Notes: generated by a model not told the origin, from the sequence alone. Numbered from the stretch's first letter, positions 9,184-18,906 are shown. The stretch: DNA of 64,000 nt from Candidatus Melainabacteria bacterium (GCA_016699165.1 CP064963.1:1364001-1428000); one strand, 5' to 3'. Numbers and translations: made by a program.

Positions 9184-11979
9184 TTACTTCAGTGTACCAG
9201 CTATGACACAGGTCAATTTATCGGGATGGAGGTACTTCTTGAGCGATTTATCGACATCGGATTTGGTGACCGATAAATAGCGACTTGATACCATATCTAG
9301 TTCCTTGGCACCCAGTCCGATAAATTCAAGTTCGGTCAGTACTCTGGCGATTCCAGATGGTGACGAGAGCCCAACTTTAAACGATCCAACTGCACGTCCA
9401 GCTTCGCGAGAAAGTTCTTCTTCGCTGACGCCTCGGCCCATGAACTCTTGCAATACCTCATCGACAAGACGAAGCGATTTAGCCACATTGGACGGATTTA
9501 CAGTTAGCTGCACCGACCATGGTGTACCTCCATATGTGGTATCGGAGAAACTGGTGTTGACACCATAGGTCAATCCCGCTTTGTCCCGAACCACATTACC
9601 CAGACGCGATGTAATCGTATCTTGTCCAAGCGCTGCATTAGCTAATCTGGCCGAATAGAAGTCGGCGCTCTTTCTTTTCAGTGTACATGGATGAGCAAGG
9701 ACGATATCGCAGCTGCTCTTGTCTGGCAGGAAGGCTGTGAAATATTCGCGCTTGCTTGGCAGTACTGCCTCCGGTATCACAACCTCTGGTTGTTTTTCAC
9801 CTTGCCAGCTACCAAATTTAGCAATTACTTCGCGCTCGACTTCTTCAAAACTGGTATCGCCCACAATGGTTATGATGGTCGACTGAGGAGAGAGTAAGCG
9901 TCGTTGAACTTCAACTAAATCGCTTCGTTTGATTTTCATCAACTCTTCAATTTGTTGCTGGAAGCCAGGCTCAGAAAACGGATGATCTTTGGGATAGAGT
10001 GCATTTTTCATACCGTACCAGGCAACACTTCTTGTGTTGTTAGCACTTTCAATTAAACGAGCACGCCATTCTATTTGAATCTTTTTCAGTTCTTCTTCAT
10101 CTAAAGTAGGATTGCGCATCACATCACTCAAGATATCGAGATAAAGAGCAAAATCTTCTTTCACCACATGCGTGCCAATTCCCATTCGATAATTGTCGAC
10201 TGAAAATTCAAGCCCACCGGGGATTCCCATATTTTCCAGAGCCTCGGCAATATCAGCTTTGCTGTATTTGCTTGAACCGCGAGAGAGCAAATCGCCTACA
10301 AGTTCTGACTGACTCGATGATTTGTCATGAGTGAAATATTTTCCGGCTTTGACATTTACAGCCATGCCAACACAACCAGTTCCAAAGCTAGGCAAGAACT
10401 GAAGAGTAAGTCCGTTAGGTAAAACTACCTTCTTTACTCGCTCTTCAAACGAAGCTGTGACAGCAGATTTCTTTAATTTCACAGCAACAGTCTTTGGATT
10501 AGGTTCAAGGAATTTAGTTACTTCTTCTTTAGTCAAAGAACCTTTCAAGTCAGGCTCACTTGCTTTGACCACTTCTGGCTCTTTAAGTGGCAATGGACTT
10601 TCTAATTCATCGTGCTCATCTGGTGCTTCCAATTCTTCATCTGCTTGATCAAGCATTTCTGCTTCAAGATTTAGAGGTTTGAAGTGACCGACAGTTTTAT
10701 TTTTATTGAGGAAATATTTGGCTGCCACTTCTTGGATTTTTTCAACAGTCAACTCTTCAAATTTTTCATCATAATTCATGAGCCACTGCCAGTCTGCCTT
10801 AGACTCGGCTTCGCCAAGCATAAAAGCAAGACTGCTTGAGTCTGCTTTGGCAAGGATAGTCCCTTTGCGATTAGCACTTTTAGCTCTTGCCAGTTCCTCT
10901 TTTGTCACAGGCTCATTGCAGAACTTTTGCATTTCGGCATTGAGAATTTTCTCTGCTTTGAGCAAAGTCGCTCCCGGATTGAGCGTAGCTCCAACCAAGA
11001 ATAAGCCGGGATCGCGCAGTTCGTCATGTCTGGCAAAAACGTCACAAGCAATATTATTATCGACTAGAGCTTTATACAATCTGCTTGAGCGCTCATAAGT
11101 GCTGCCCAAAATTTGTCTGATTGCAGCAATGGCATAATTGTCTTCGTGCACTGCTTCGCACACGTGAAATCCAAGCCAGACTCTAGGCAAGTCACCAGCG
11201 CGACTCACTTCAAAACGACGCTCGCCTTCTTGTGCTGGCTCAGTTGTATAAACAGTCGGAATGGGCTCTGGCGATGCAGGTATTTTGCCAAAATATTTGT
11301 CCACCATCGCGATGGCATTGTCTTGCTGGAAATCACCAAGCAAAACTACAGTGGCATTATTTGGCCAATAAAAAGTGTCGTAGAATTTTTTCAGTCTATC
11401 AAGCGGCACGCCCTCAACGTCTGAGCGCCAGCCAATTGTAGGGTGATGATAAGGATGCTCGCGGAATGAAATGGCGTATAGTTCTTTTTCCAAAACTTCT
11501 TCGGGATAATTTTCGCCACGCTCCAATTCGTTTCGCACCACAGACATTTCTGAATTGCGATCTTCTTGGCGTAAGCGCAAATTGCGCATACGATCAGCTT
11601 CTAGCTTGACGCACAATTCCATATATTCGATTGGCACCACTTCAAAATAGCTTGTACGATCAAACCATGTGGTGGCATTCCAGTAAGCACCAATTTGAGT
11701 AAGCAAATCGTCGATGCCATTACCTTTGTCGGCATTGTGAGCTTTTGTGCCTTTGAAAAGCATATGCTCTAAAAAGTGGGTGGCGCCTGTGAATCCTACG
11801 CCTTCGTTGCGACTTCCCACTTTGTACAAGACCAGGATGGTCACCACAGGGGCCGTATGATTTTCTACCAGTAAAAGCTTGAGCCCATTATCATATTTAT
11901 ATTCGACCACTCCTTTGTCTTGCAAGACAAATTCGGCCGCTACAGCCTTCTTCGCTTTTTCCAGTGTACTTCTTGTCAT
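9184..11979 (-). CDS. M16 family zinc peptidase, two-domain
   Basis: A 931-residue pitrilysin/insulinase-type metallopeptidase. The first M16 domain carries the inverted zinc motif HFLEH (His68, Glu71, His72) and the distal Glu in RNELERGEN near residue 151. The second M16 half (from about residue 500) lacks HxxEH (the matching region reads SQSELVGDLLSRGSS), as is normal for the non-catalytic half that closes the chamber. A Glu/Lys/Pro-rich linker (about 430-500) joins them. No signal peptide is visible, so it is probably cytoplasmic. An AGAGG site lies about 8 bases before the ATG. Confidence 0.92.
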   Translation of the reverse strand: MTRSTLEKAKKAVAAEFVLQDKGVVEYKYDNGLKLLLVENHTAPVVTILVLYKVGSRNEGVGFTGATHFLEHMLFKGTKAHNADKGNGIDDLLTQIGAYWNATTWFDRTSYFEVVPIEYMELCVKLEADRMRNLRLRQEDRNSEMSVVRNELERGENYPEEVLEKELYAISFREHPYHHPTIGWRSDVEGVPLDRLKKFYDTFYWPNNATVVLLGDFQQDNAIAMVDKYFGKIPASPEPIPTVYTTEPAQEGERRFEVSRAGDLPRVWLGFHVCEAVHEDNYAIAAIRQILGSTYERSSRLYKALVDNNIACDVFARHDELRDPGLFLVGATLNPGATLLKAEKILNAEMQKFCNEPVTKEELARAKSANRKGTILAKADSSSLAFMLGEAESKADWQWLMNYDEKFEELTVEKIQEVAAKYFLNKNKTVGHFKPLNLEAEMLDQADEELEAPDEHDELESPLPLKEPEVVKASEPDLKGSLTKEEVTKFLEPNPKTVAVKLKKSAVTASFEERVKKVVLPNGLTLQFLPSFGTGCVGMAVNVKAGKYFTHDKSSSQSELVGDLLSRGSSKYSKADIAEALENMGIPGGLEFSVDNYRMGIGTHVVKEDFALYLDILSDVMRNPTLDEEELKKIQIEWRARLIESANNTRSVAWYGMKNALYPKDHPFSEPGFQQQIEELMKIKRSDLVEVQRRLLSPQSTIITIVGDTSFEEVEREVIAKFGSWQGEKQPEVVIPEAVLPSKREYFTAFLPDKSSCDIVLAHPCTLKRKSADFYSARLANAALGQDTITSRLGNVVRDKAGLTYGVNTSFSDTTYGGTPWSVQLTVNPSNVAKSLRLVDEVLQEFMGRGVSEEELSREAGRAVGSFKVGLSSPSGIARVLTELEFIGLGAKELDMVSSRYLSVTKSDVDKSLKKYLHPDKLTCVIAGTLK

Positions 11980-12090
11980 CCTTAGCCTCTTACATTAATT
12001 GAATGGGCAAAAGATAAGATACCCTAATGGCGAAGGAAACTGCTTATAGGTTACAATTTCTTCTATATTGGCTTGGTCCTGGGTTATTTA

Positions 12091-13269
12091 ATGAAAAGAA
12101 TCAGCATAACTCTCACAAGCCTGAGCATGGCGTTTTTTGGTCTTTCCTGCTCAGGAGCTATGGCGTTTGACGAAGCAAAATGGCAAGGGCACACCCAGGC
12201 TGGTGCTGCTGCCTTCCAAGATATGCGCTACGGCGAGGCTTTGAAGGAATTTTCTTCCGCTTTAGAAGAATCCAAAAACAAGTGTAACAACGACCTCTTT
12301 CAAGCAATAAGTCTTACCAATCTTGGCACTTTGCACCAGACAAGGGGCAACCTTGACAAAGCTGAGCCGCTTTTCGAGCAAGCAGTGCGCATCAGACAGA
12401 AGGCACTGGGACCATTCAATACAGAAGTAGTGGACAGTGTAGCCAAACTGAGCCATTTCTATATCGCCCGCAAAGAATTTACTAAAGCCGAAGCAGTGGG
12501 CGAGCAAATCATTGGTTTTGGTGAGGCACGCAACAAAGAATTAGACGCAATGAATTCTGGCTTCAAGAATTTGAACAGTTTTTACTCCAAACATCCAAAC
12601 TTGAAAGACGCTTCGGCTCTTTTAGAAAAAGCCAAAACAATTACCGAAAACAAAGTCAAAAGCGAGTATCTTGATTTAGCCGTAATGTTCGATTCGCTTG
12701 GTACTGCCTATCGCGGCATTAAAGATGATAAAGCTCAAAGCGAAGCTGAGAAACTATATAAGATGGCGCTCAATATAAGAGAGCGTTTTTTGCACGGCAA
12801 TCATCTAGGTTTGTCGTCGAGCCTGGAAAATCTGGGCAAGCTCTACCAAGGACAAGGTCAGCACGAAAAGGCTATAGCGTCCTTGCAGAAAGCTTACGAC
12901 ATCAGTCTAAAGAGTGTCGGCATGTCGCATCCACAAACATATTCAAAACTAGATGCGCTAGCTATAAGCTTGAGCAATTCAGGAAAAACACAAGAAGCAG
13001 AGAGCTTGTACAAACAAGCACTTGCCTCTTTTGAAAAATCGCACGGACAAAACAGCGGATATGTGGCAAGCGTACTTGAGTCACTGGCTAACATGAAAGA
13101 GAGTCACGGTCACCATGTAGAGGCTGCGCACTATCTTTCGCGCGAACTCAAAATCAAACAACATTTAAATGGTCCGCACCACGCATCGGTTTCTGAAATT
13201 ACAGAAAAGCGCAACTACTTGCTTAAACAGTCGCAAGGCGCAGTCAAAACAAAGACCAAAGAAATTTAA
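12091..13269 (+). CDS. Secreted TPR-repeat protein
   Basis: A 392-residue protein. An in-frame TTG at 12073 exists, but ATG 12091 starts a clean signal peptide (MKRISITLTS, hydrophobic core, cleavage after GAMA). A Cys in GLSCSG makes a lipoprotein possible, though the lipobox is poor. The mature part is about seven TPR units of the kinesin-light-chain type (two-helix repeats such as ISLTNLGTLHQTRGNLDKAE and SSLENLGKLYQGQGQHEKAI). It probably binds proteins in the envelope. It is divergent from the M16 peptidase, with 111 bases between starts. Confidence 0.85.
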   Translation: MKRISITLTSLSMAFFGLSCSGAMAFDEAKWQGHTQAGAAAFQDMRYGEALKEFSSALEESKNKCNNDLFQAISLTNLGTLHQTRGNLDKAEPLFEQAVRIRQKALGPFNTEVVDSVAKLSHFYIARKEFTKAEAVGEQIIGFGEARNKELDAMNSGFKNLNSFYSKHPNLKDASALLEKAKTITENKVKSEYLDLAVMFDSLGTAYRGIKDDKAQSEAEKLYKMALNIRERFLHGNHLGLSSSLENLGKLYQGQGQHEKAIASLQKAYDISLKSVGMSHPQTYSKLDALAISLSNSGKTQEAESLYKQALASFEKSHGQNSGYVASVLESLANMKESHGHHVEAAHYLSRELKIKQHLNGPHHASVSEITEKRNYLLKQSQGAVKTKTKEI

Positions 13270-13288
13270 ATTTAGACTGATTACAAGA

Positions 13289-14335
13289 CTAAACACTTCC
13301 GCCAGGAACACCAACTGGAGCGTCTAACTGAATTTGAATTGAAGTACCAGCCGGTATCAATACGTCTTTGCCTTTACGCAAAAGCATATCTGCCACTCCG
13401 ATGCCGCCACCTATTGCAGCACCAGACCAGGCGCCCATTCCAGCGCCATGCCCGCCACCTGCAATAGCACCAACACCAGTACCAAGTGCCGCACCAAGTC
13501 CAGCACCTGCGCCACCGCGAATTAGAGTCTGACCAGCTTTGGCGCCCCAGCCTTCTCCGCGATAAACATCGTTTTGTCCAGAGCCTTTGTTTGAATACTT
13601 GCCTAAATCACCGACCAGATGTGCGTTTATCGGGATAGACTGCCCAGTGGGAAGGCGAATAGCATTGAATGAAATGCTAAGCAAACCAGAGCGAGATAGT
13701 CTTCGTCCAGCGATAGAATCAGTCACAGTGCCAGTCACCATTGTTCCAGCTGGAATAAATCCACCATTACCTAAATTGATATTTTGATTAATTACGCCCT
13801 GGACTAAATCGCCTTGACGAGCAATCTGAGTAGAAATAGCGGTCTGCAATGTAACATTCAAGGTTTGTCCTGCAGGCGCTTGAGGCATGTTTGGCGTTTG
13901 ATACATCGGAGGGTAATAACCGCTCTGCGCCCCTCCTTGGTATTGACCTTGCCCCTGGGGAGGTTGCATATAATTGCCCGAATATTGCTCGCGATAAACT
14001 GGCGCCTGATTTGGATATGGCTGCTGTTGATACTGTTGTGGCGGCTGCATCTGGTTTTGATACGGTTGTTGTTGATACTGGGGTGGAGGCTGATTTTGAT
14101 AAGGCTGTTGTTGATATTGAGGCGGTGCCTGATTTTGATAGGGCGGCTGCTGATATTGCATCTGCTGTGGAGGCTGCGTTTGAGTAGGGGCGATATCCGA
14201 AACCGGGGCATATTGCGGCGCTTCAGGTTGAAGCAATTGCGACTTACCGGCTTGAGCGAAGACTGGAGCCACTTGAGCAAGAAATATCACAAGCGAAAAA
14301 ATAATTGAAGGTTTGTCTAAAATATTTAGCCTCAT
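13289..14335 (-). CDS. Secreted Gln/Pro-repeat protein with Gly-zipper C-terminus
   Basis: A 348-residue protein with a signal peptide (residues 1-27, cleavage after VFA), then a Gln/Pro/Tyr-rich tandem-repeat segment (about 50-145). A folded domain follows, with GGFIPAGTMVTGTVTDSIAG, RRLSRSG and LPTGQSIPI. A Gly-zipper (about 275-325, alternating Gly/Ala) suggests membrane insertion or oligomerisation, and a repeat of the IPAGT motif closes it. The folded region resembles the truncated protein at 63306-64000. An envelope role is likely; the exact function is unknown. Confidence 0.8.
   Translation of the reverse strand: MRLNILDKPSIIFSLVIFLAQVAPVFAQAGKSQLLQPEAPQYAPVSDIAPTQTQPPQQMQYQQPPYQNQAPPQYQQQPYQNQPPPQYQQQPYQNQMQPPQQYQQQPYPNQAPVYREQYSGNYMQPPQGQGQYQGGAQSGYYPPMYQTPNMPQAPAGQTLNVTLQTAISTQIARQGDLVQGVINQNINLGNGGFIPAGTMVTGTVTDSIAGRRLSRSGLLSISFNAIRLPTGQSIPINAHLVGDLGKYSNKGSGQNDVYRGEGWGAKAGQTLIRGGAGAGLGAALGTGVGAIAGGGHGAGMGAWSGAAIGGGIGVADMLLRKGKDVLIPAGTSIQIQLDAPVGVPGGSV
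13990..14175 (-). repeat. Tandem repeat encoding Gln/Pro/Tyr/Asn units
   Basis: Within the preceding gene, about residues 55-115 consist of degenerate decapeptide-type units (PPQYQQQPYQNQ and variants). The DNA shows matching tandem copies of about 30-39 bases. Such tracts change length by slipped-strand replication. The repeats also generate long open frames on the opposite strand, which are not genes. Confidence 0.75.
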
Positions 14336-14427
14336 GGCTTATCACTTACCCGCTTTTGGGCAAAATATCATTACATAGCTCTATTTATTATCCACATTTT
14401 GGCTGAAATCCGGCAAGGGCACGAATT

Positions 14428-15261
14428 ATGACTGCAGTCGCCCCATTAAAATCAATAGACAACACTTATCTGACCATGCTGTGCGATGCCTTCGTACACT
14501 TAGACTCGGTGATAACCGATGGCGAAGTCGGGGCACTGCTTGTGAGCTCGGGCATTCAAGACCCAAGCCCAAATGCAAGCAGGCACAGGCGGCTTGGTCT
14601 GGCACTACAAATACAGCAAGAGACTGACAAAAACGCAAATAGCATTGCCGTTTTTTTGAGGCGCACTGGCTTTCACATAAACAAGCGCTATGGCGAAGAG
14701 GCTTATCGCAAGTATCGCGACGAGATAAATCAAATTCTCACATTTGCAGGCTACGAATTAGACGAGCAATCTGAGATGAAACAAACCAATCCGCTTGCCA
14801 CCATGTACGCTTCGCACGAGGCTGAGTCGCGCGCCAAGAAATTGAAAGAAGCTGTTTTGATTCGCAGTCTGCATCCCGACATCCAGATGGTCTGCCGCTC
14901 TGAGTATCTGACTGAGAGTAATTATTTTAGAGTGGTGCAAGAAGCGCTCAAACTTTTGATGGAAAAAAATAAAGCCAAAAGTCAATTGCACATCGAAGGA
15001 CCAACAGTGGCCGAACATGCATTTGGATTCAATTGGGGTGAGTATCCGGTTTTAACCGTGAACGAGTTCAGGACAGAAGTAGATCAAACCGAACAGTTTG
15101 GTTACATGTGCATTTTGAAAGCATTATTTTTGATGGTTCAAGACGAGAATACAAAAAATTATCGCTTTCCTTGGCAAATGAGCTTCGACGACGCGCTAGA
15201 TTTTCTTGGCGTCATCTCTTACTGTCACCGCAAAATGGACGGCTCTAAAAAGGCACGCTAA
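14428..15261 (+). CDS. TIGR02391/Ymh-domain protein
   Basis: A 277-residue soluble protein. Residues 148-272 match my knowledge of the TIGR02391 (Ymh) family: LHPDI at the start, an EALKLL helix, AFGFNWGEYPVLTVNEF, EQFGYMCILKALF, and DALDFLGVISYCHRKMD at the end. The family's usual R-N-P-x-A-H-E stretch is replaced by QDENTKNYRF. Residues 10-110 form a separate helical N-terminal part (FLRRTGFHINKRYGEEAYRK). The family often sits near phage, restriction or defence genes; none is adjacent here. Its biochemical role is unknown. Confidence 0.75.
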   Translation: MTAVAPLKSIDNTYLTMLCDAFVHLDSVITDGEVGALLVSSGIQDPSPNASRHRRLGLALQIQQETDKNANSIAVFLRRTGFHINKRYGEEAYRKYRDEINQILTFAGYELDEQSEMKQTNPLATMYASHEAESRAKKLKEAVLIRSLHPDIQMVCRSEYLTESNYFRVVQEALKLLMEKNKAKSQLHIEGPTVAEHAFGFNWGEYPVLTVNEFRTEVDQTEQFGYMCILKALFLMVQDENTKNYRFPWQMSFDDALDFLGVISYCHRKMDGSKKAR

Positions 15262-15282
15262 TTTTTCTCGATCTATTTCTGT

Positions 15283-16713
15283 TCAGCAGCCCGACAAAAC
15301 TTGATGACGCAATAGCGGTCTGTCTCCAGTCTCGCCACATCGTTTTGGAGTTGGTATCACTTTGCCTGGATTCATGATGCCTGCCGGATCGAAAACATCT
15401 CGCACTTTGAGCATGATTTCTAAATCGTCCTGGCTAAACACAAACGGCATGTCGTGGATTTTCTCGACACCAATGCCGTGCTCACCAGACAAAGTCCCGC
15501 CCACTTGCACACAAACATGCAAAATTTCTTGTCCAGCTTTTATAACCCGCTCCACTTGCTCTTTGTTATCGCGATTATAAAGCAAGCAGGGATGCAGGTT
15601 TCCATCACCGGCATGCGCAACATTTGCAATCTGCAAATTCCATTTTTCGCCAATTTTATCAATGAGCTCAATTGCTTCTGCTAATCGAGAGCGCGGCACC
15701 ACTCCATCAAGTACATATCCATGAGGAGTTACACGACCAAGTGCACCAAAAGCAGATTTGCGTGCCTTCCAAATTTTCATTCGCTCATAGGCATTTGTCG
15801 CCCACTCAAGTGAGGTTGCTTTATGTCGTCTAATTTGCTCTTCGACCATTTTACGCTCGATTGCAATGCGCTCTTCCATACCATCAAGCTCGACTATAAG
15901 AAGTGCTGCAGCACTGCGATCCAGTCCCATATGCAAATAATCTTCAACTGCGTTTAGTGTAATTTGATCGACTAATTCCATGGCCGATGGTATCACTCCA
16001 GTTGATACTATGGCCGATACCGCTTTACCGCAGTGTGAAACAGTCGGAAAATAGGCAAGTAGTGTTTGAATACTTTGCGAATTTGGAGTTAATTTCAGAA
16101 TTGCTTCGGTCACTATTGCCATCGTCCCTTCAGACCCGACAAGCAAACCAAGCAAATCAACATCTGGAGATTGATACCAGTTATTGAATTTAGCAATAGA
16201 TCCATCAGACATTACAACGGTGGCACCAAGCACATGATTTGTAGTCATGCCATATTTAAGACAATGGGGACCTCCTGCATTTTCTGCAATATTGCCACCA
16301 ATAGTGGAGGCTATACCGCTTGATGGGTCCGGAGCGAAATGAAGATTGTGCGCCTTGCTTGCCTCAGACACAGAAGCATTGGTGCAACCTGTTTGAACCG
16401 TGGCGGTTTGCTCATATGGGTCAATTTGCAATATCTTTGTCATTCGAGTTAAGACTAACGATATGCCACCATGCACTGGTGTGGCACCACCTGAAAGTCC
16501 AGTTCCCGCGCCACGTGGCGAAACCGGAATTTTATGCTCGTGCGCCAATTTCAGTACTCTAGAAACTTCTTTTGTACTTGCTGGTAGCACAACATAGTCA
16601 GGCAAACTCAAATCGAGCGTTTCTGCATCGCACTCATATACGCTCAAATCAACAGGGTCGTGAAGAACGTTTTCTTCCCCGACAATTTCTTTTAATTCGT
16701 GCAATAAATTCAT
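15283..16713 (-). CDS. glcD: FAD-linked oxidase, glycolate/D-lactate dehydrogenase GlcD type
   Basis: A 476-residue flavoprotein expected to oxidise a 2-hydroxy acid such as glycolate or D-lactate. The N-terminal PCMH FAD domain shows VSPRGAGTGLSGGATPVHGG (about 86-105) and DPSSGIASTIGGNIAENAGG (about 128-147). The C-terminal oxidase domain shows NVAHAGDGNLHP and GTLSGEHGIG, the substrate and flavin blocks. GlcE and GlcF partners are not adjacent, so it may work alone or with subunits encoded elsewhere. The start ATG is 10 bases from the stop of the next upstream gene. Confidence 0.92.
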   Translation of the reverse strand: MNLLHELKEIVGEENVLHDPVDLSVYECDAETLDLSLPDYVVLPASTKEVSRVLKLAHEHKIPVSPRGAGTGLSGGATPVHGGISLVLTRMTKILQIDPYEQTATVQTGCTNASVSEASKAHNLHFAPDPSSGIASTIGGNIAENAGGPHCLKYGMTTNHVLGATVVMSDGSIAKFNNWYQSPDVDLLGLLVGSEGTMAIVTEAILKLTPNSQSIQTLLAYFPTVSHCGKAVSAIVSTGVIPSAMELVDQITLNAVEDYLHMGLDRSAAALLIVELDGMEERIAIERKMVEEQIRRHKATSLEWATNAYERMKIWKARKSAFGALGRVTPHGYVLDGVVPRSRLAEAIELIDKIGEKWNLQIANVAHAGDGNLHPCLLYNRDNKEQVERVIKAGQEILHVCVQVGGTLSGEHGIGVEKIHDMPFVFSQDDLEIMLKVRDVFDPAGIMNPGKVIPTPKRCGETGDRPLLRHQVLSGC

Positions 16714-16723
16714 TCAGGAGACT

Positions 16724-17482
16724 TCATCGTCTTTGTTTGATAGTTTCCTGATCGTTAATAGTGTACTTAAAGCCTTGCACTTTATAGTTCCACAAGAATG
16801 TCCCGCTCTTATCAACAGTCTGACGAGCAGAGCCTTGCGGAAAGTCCAGCATGGGGTCACCATTCATAGATTTAACGACGCCATAAACCATGGTATTAAA
16901 TACGATATTAGGACTTTTTTGAATTAGTTGAATATTTTGGATTTTTCTGTCGCGAGTGACAGTGTATGCCACTTCGCAAGCCATCGGCTGACTCTGCTTA
17001 AAAGCAGTTGTGGCAAGCCCATTGAATCTAGAATAAATGGCACCGGCAACACGTTTGTGCCACTGATCCCACGCCAATTTCATTTGTGGATGCTGCTCTT
17101 CCTGCTCGGCTGATAAAGGAAAGCGCTGCGTTCCCACTCCACCTTGATACTGTTGTTGAGGCTGTTGCTGCATCATCGGCTGTTGATACTGCATATTCTG
17201 ATTGCCCTGCTGAGCATCCAGATTAAAAGGTCTTTGATTAAATGCTTCATCAGGAGCGTCAAATGTTCCAGGACCACCAGGGGCGTCAGAACTGAATGGA
17301 TCACCCATTTTATCTATATCGCCACGATTTAAGGAAGCGGCAGCTTGTTGTTTGACAAAGTCTTTCTGCACAACGCCGCCCTTGAGCAGCCCCGGTCCTT
17401 GGCCATACGCCAATGCGTTCGTACCCAGACCCACGCATGCGGTCAGGTAGAAAAGTGCCAGTGCTTTTGTCGATAGTTTCAA
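16724..17482 (-). CDS. Secreted protein with TonB-like C-terminal domain
   Basis: A 252-residue protein with a signal peptide (residues 1-25, cleavage after ALA) and a Gln/Met/Pro-rich low-complexity middle (about 85-120). The C-terminal domain (about 130-240) matches the TonB C-terminal fold pattern: VAYTVTRDRKIQNIQLIQKS followed by helix and VDKSGTFLWNY. With a cleaved signal instead of an N-terminal anchor it is not a standard TonB. The start is a TTG, the only one that gives the signal peptide; GGA lies 11 bases upstream. It is probably co-transcribed with glcD (10 bases apart). Confidence 0.75.
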   Translation of the reverse strand: MKLSTKALALFYLTACVGLGTNALAYGQGPGLLKGGVVQKDFVKQQAAASLNRGDIDKMGDPFSSDAPGGPGTFDAPDEAFNQRPFNLDAQQGNQNMQYQQPMMQQQPQQQYQGGVGTQRFPLSAEQEEQHPQMKLAWDQWHKRVAGAIYSRFNGLATTAFKQSQPMACEVAYTVTRDRKIQNIQLIQKSPNIVFNTMVYGVVKSMNGDPMLDFPQGSARQTVDKSGTFLWNYKVQGFKYTINDQETIKQRR

Positions 17483-17611
17483 ACTGCTAATTCCATTTAG
17501 ATTTCAAAAGCAATACTTCAATAATATCCTAAGGCTCCTGAATTTAATGTACTGTAAAACCTAAAAAAGTAAACTCGCATTTTCCCCATGATCTGGAGAC
17601 TTCAAGGTTAA

Positions 17612-18424
17612 ATGAGCGACCCCGACAAAATCCCGCCATTTATCGAGTTGGGAATTATTGACAGCCATGCTCATTTGATGCAGGAATACTTCAAGGATAG
17701 CCTGGACGAAGTCATAGAGCGCACCTTCGCTCGCAAAGTGGTTCAGATGGTGAACCCTGCTGTGATAGTCAACAATGCCGAAGAGCTGCTTGAACTCTGT
17801 CAGAAGAACCCCAATATTTATATGGCGCTTGGTCAGCACCCCCACGAAGCAAAAGACTGGACCGACAACGACGCCTCGAAATTAAATGAAAAGCTCAGCC
17901 ACGAAAAGATAGTGGCAGTGGGCGAATGCGGGCTGGATTTCTTTTATAACCACTCTGAGCGCGAGGTGCAGCTTAATGTCTTTCGCGAGCAAATTAAACT
18001 GGGCAAAAAACATAACAAACCAGTGGTGGTTCACTGGCGCGACGCCTGGAAAGATTGTCTGGATATCTTAAAAGAGGAAACAGACAGCCATTTACGCGGC
18101 GTTTTTCACTGTTTTACTGGAGGTCCCGAGCTTTTGCCTGAGATTGAGGCTCTGGATTTTTATGTGTCCTTTTCGGGCATTCTGACCTATAAAACAGCCA
18201 AAGATATTCAAGAAGCAGCAAAGTTGGTCAAGAAAGATCGAATGCTTGTAGAAACCGATTGTCCTTATCTGGCGCCCATTCCCATGCGCGGCAAGCAGAA
18301 CGAACCAAGCTTTGTCTGGTGGACAGCGCAGAAATTAGCTGACTTACGTGGTATGACGTTAGAAGAGACCGCATTAGCTGCAAGTGAAAATACCCGCCGC
18401 TTGTTTAATCTACCTGGAGTATAA
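17612..18424 (+). CDS. tatD: TatD family metal-dependent hydrolase (DNase)
   Basis: A 270-residue TIM-barrel hydrolase; TatD proteins act as 3'-5' exonucleases or DNases. All metal ligands are present: His19 and His21 in DSHAHL, Glu105 in GECGLDF, His141 in VVVHWRD, His166 in FHCFTGG and Asp216 in ETDCPYLAP. Length is typical. It leads a plus-strand group with the YkgJ-like gene only 2 bases downstream. Confidence 0.95.
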   Translation: MSDPDKIPPFIELGIIDSHAHLMQEYFKDSLDEVIERTFARKVVQMVNPAVIVNNAEELLELCQKNPNIYMALGQHPHEAKDWTDNDASKLNEKLSHEKIVAVGECGLDFFYNHSEREVQLNVFREQIKLGKKHNKPVVVHWRDAWKDCLDILKEETDSHLRGVFHCFTGGPELLPEIEALDFYVSFSGILTYKTAKDIQEAAKLVKKDRMLVETDCPYLAPIPMRGKQNEPSFVWWTAQKLADLRGMTLEETALAASENTRRLFNLPGV

Positions 18425-18426
18425 AA

Positions 18427-18906
18427 ATGAATGTCCTTGGCTTTCTAAAAGATAAGCTCAAAGGAAAACCGAGCGTAGAAGCGCCGACCAAAGACGAAAT
18501 GGTGAACAATTTGATTCACTATACTTGCAGTCGCGTCTGTTATGGCATTAAAGATCAGGCTGGCATCTGCTGCACAATAGGTGAGCGCGATTGGATCATT
18601 GGTCCAATAACAGATGCAGATCGTTTTTTGAAAGACGTCTCAAAGAAACTGGGGCGTGAATTTACTTTTAACGAAATTTTTTATTCTTACGAAGAAGGTC
18701 GCAACATATTTCCCGAGCGGTCTACATGGCAGGATCCAAATAATTATCCTGCACTGCGGGTGATACTAGACGGCAAAGCATATCCATGTCAGTTTTTGAG
18801 CGACGATAAAAAATGCACCATGCAAGACATAAAGCCTAAGATTTGCTCTGACTATCTTTGCGATTATTTAAAAGCGTCGATTGCTAAATTGGAAGAGCGA
18901 CTTTAG
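18427..18906 (+). CDS. YkgJ-type cysteine cluster protein
   Basis: A 159-residue protein with eight cysteines in the pattern of the YkgJ (putative zinc- or iron-chelating) family: Cys34, Cys38, Cys48-Cys49, Cys121 (YPCQFL), Cys130, Cys140 and Cys145. Family members are thought to bind a metal or Fe-S cluster; the substrate is not established. There is no signal peptide. It begins 2 bases after the tatD stop and ends 7 bases before the interrupted TPR gene, so the three form one transcription unit. Confidence 0.85.
   Translation: MNVLGFLKDKLKGKPSVEAPTKDEMVNNLIHYTCSRVCYGIKDQAGICCTIGERDWIIGPITDADRFLKDVSKKLGREFTFNEIFYSYEEGRNIFPERSTWQDPNNYPALRVILDGKAYPCQFLSDDKKCTMQDIKPKICSDYLCDYLKASIAKLEERL

Noticed and set aside
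13990..14175. Repeat block considered as a CRISPR array
   Set aside because: Units are contiguous coding repeats with no unique spacers and they keep the reading frame.
13814..14308. Long plus-strand ORF rich in Leu/Arg/Ile
   Set aside because: It is antisense to the Gln/Pro repeat of the real minus-strand gene; its low-complexity composition simply mirrors that repeat.
17561..17845. Minus-strand ORF opposite tatD
   Set aside because: Antisense shadow of a gene with all catalytic residues present.
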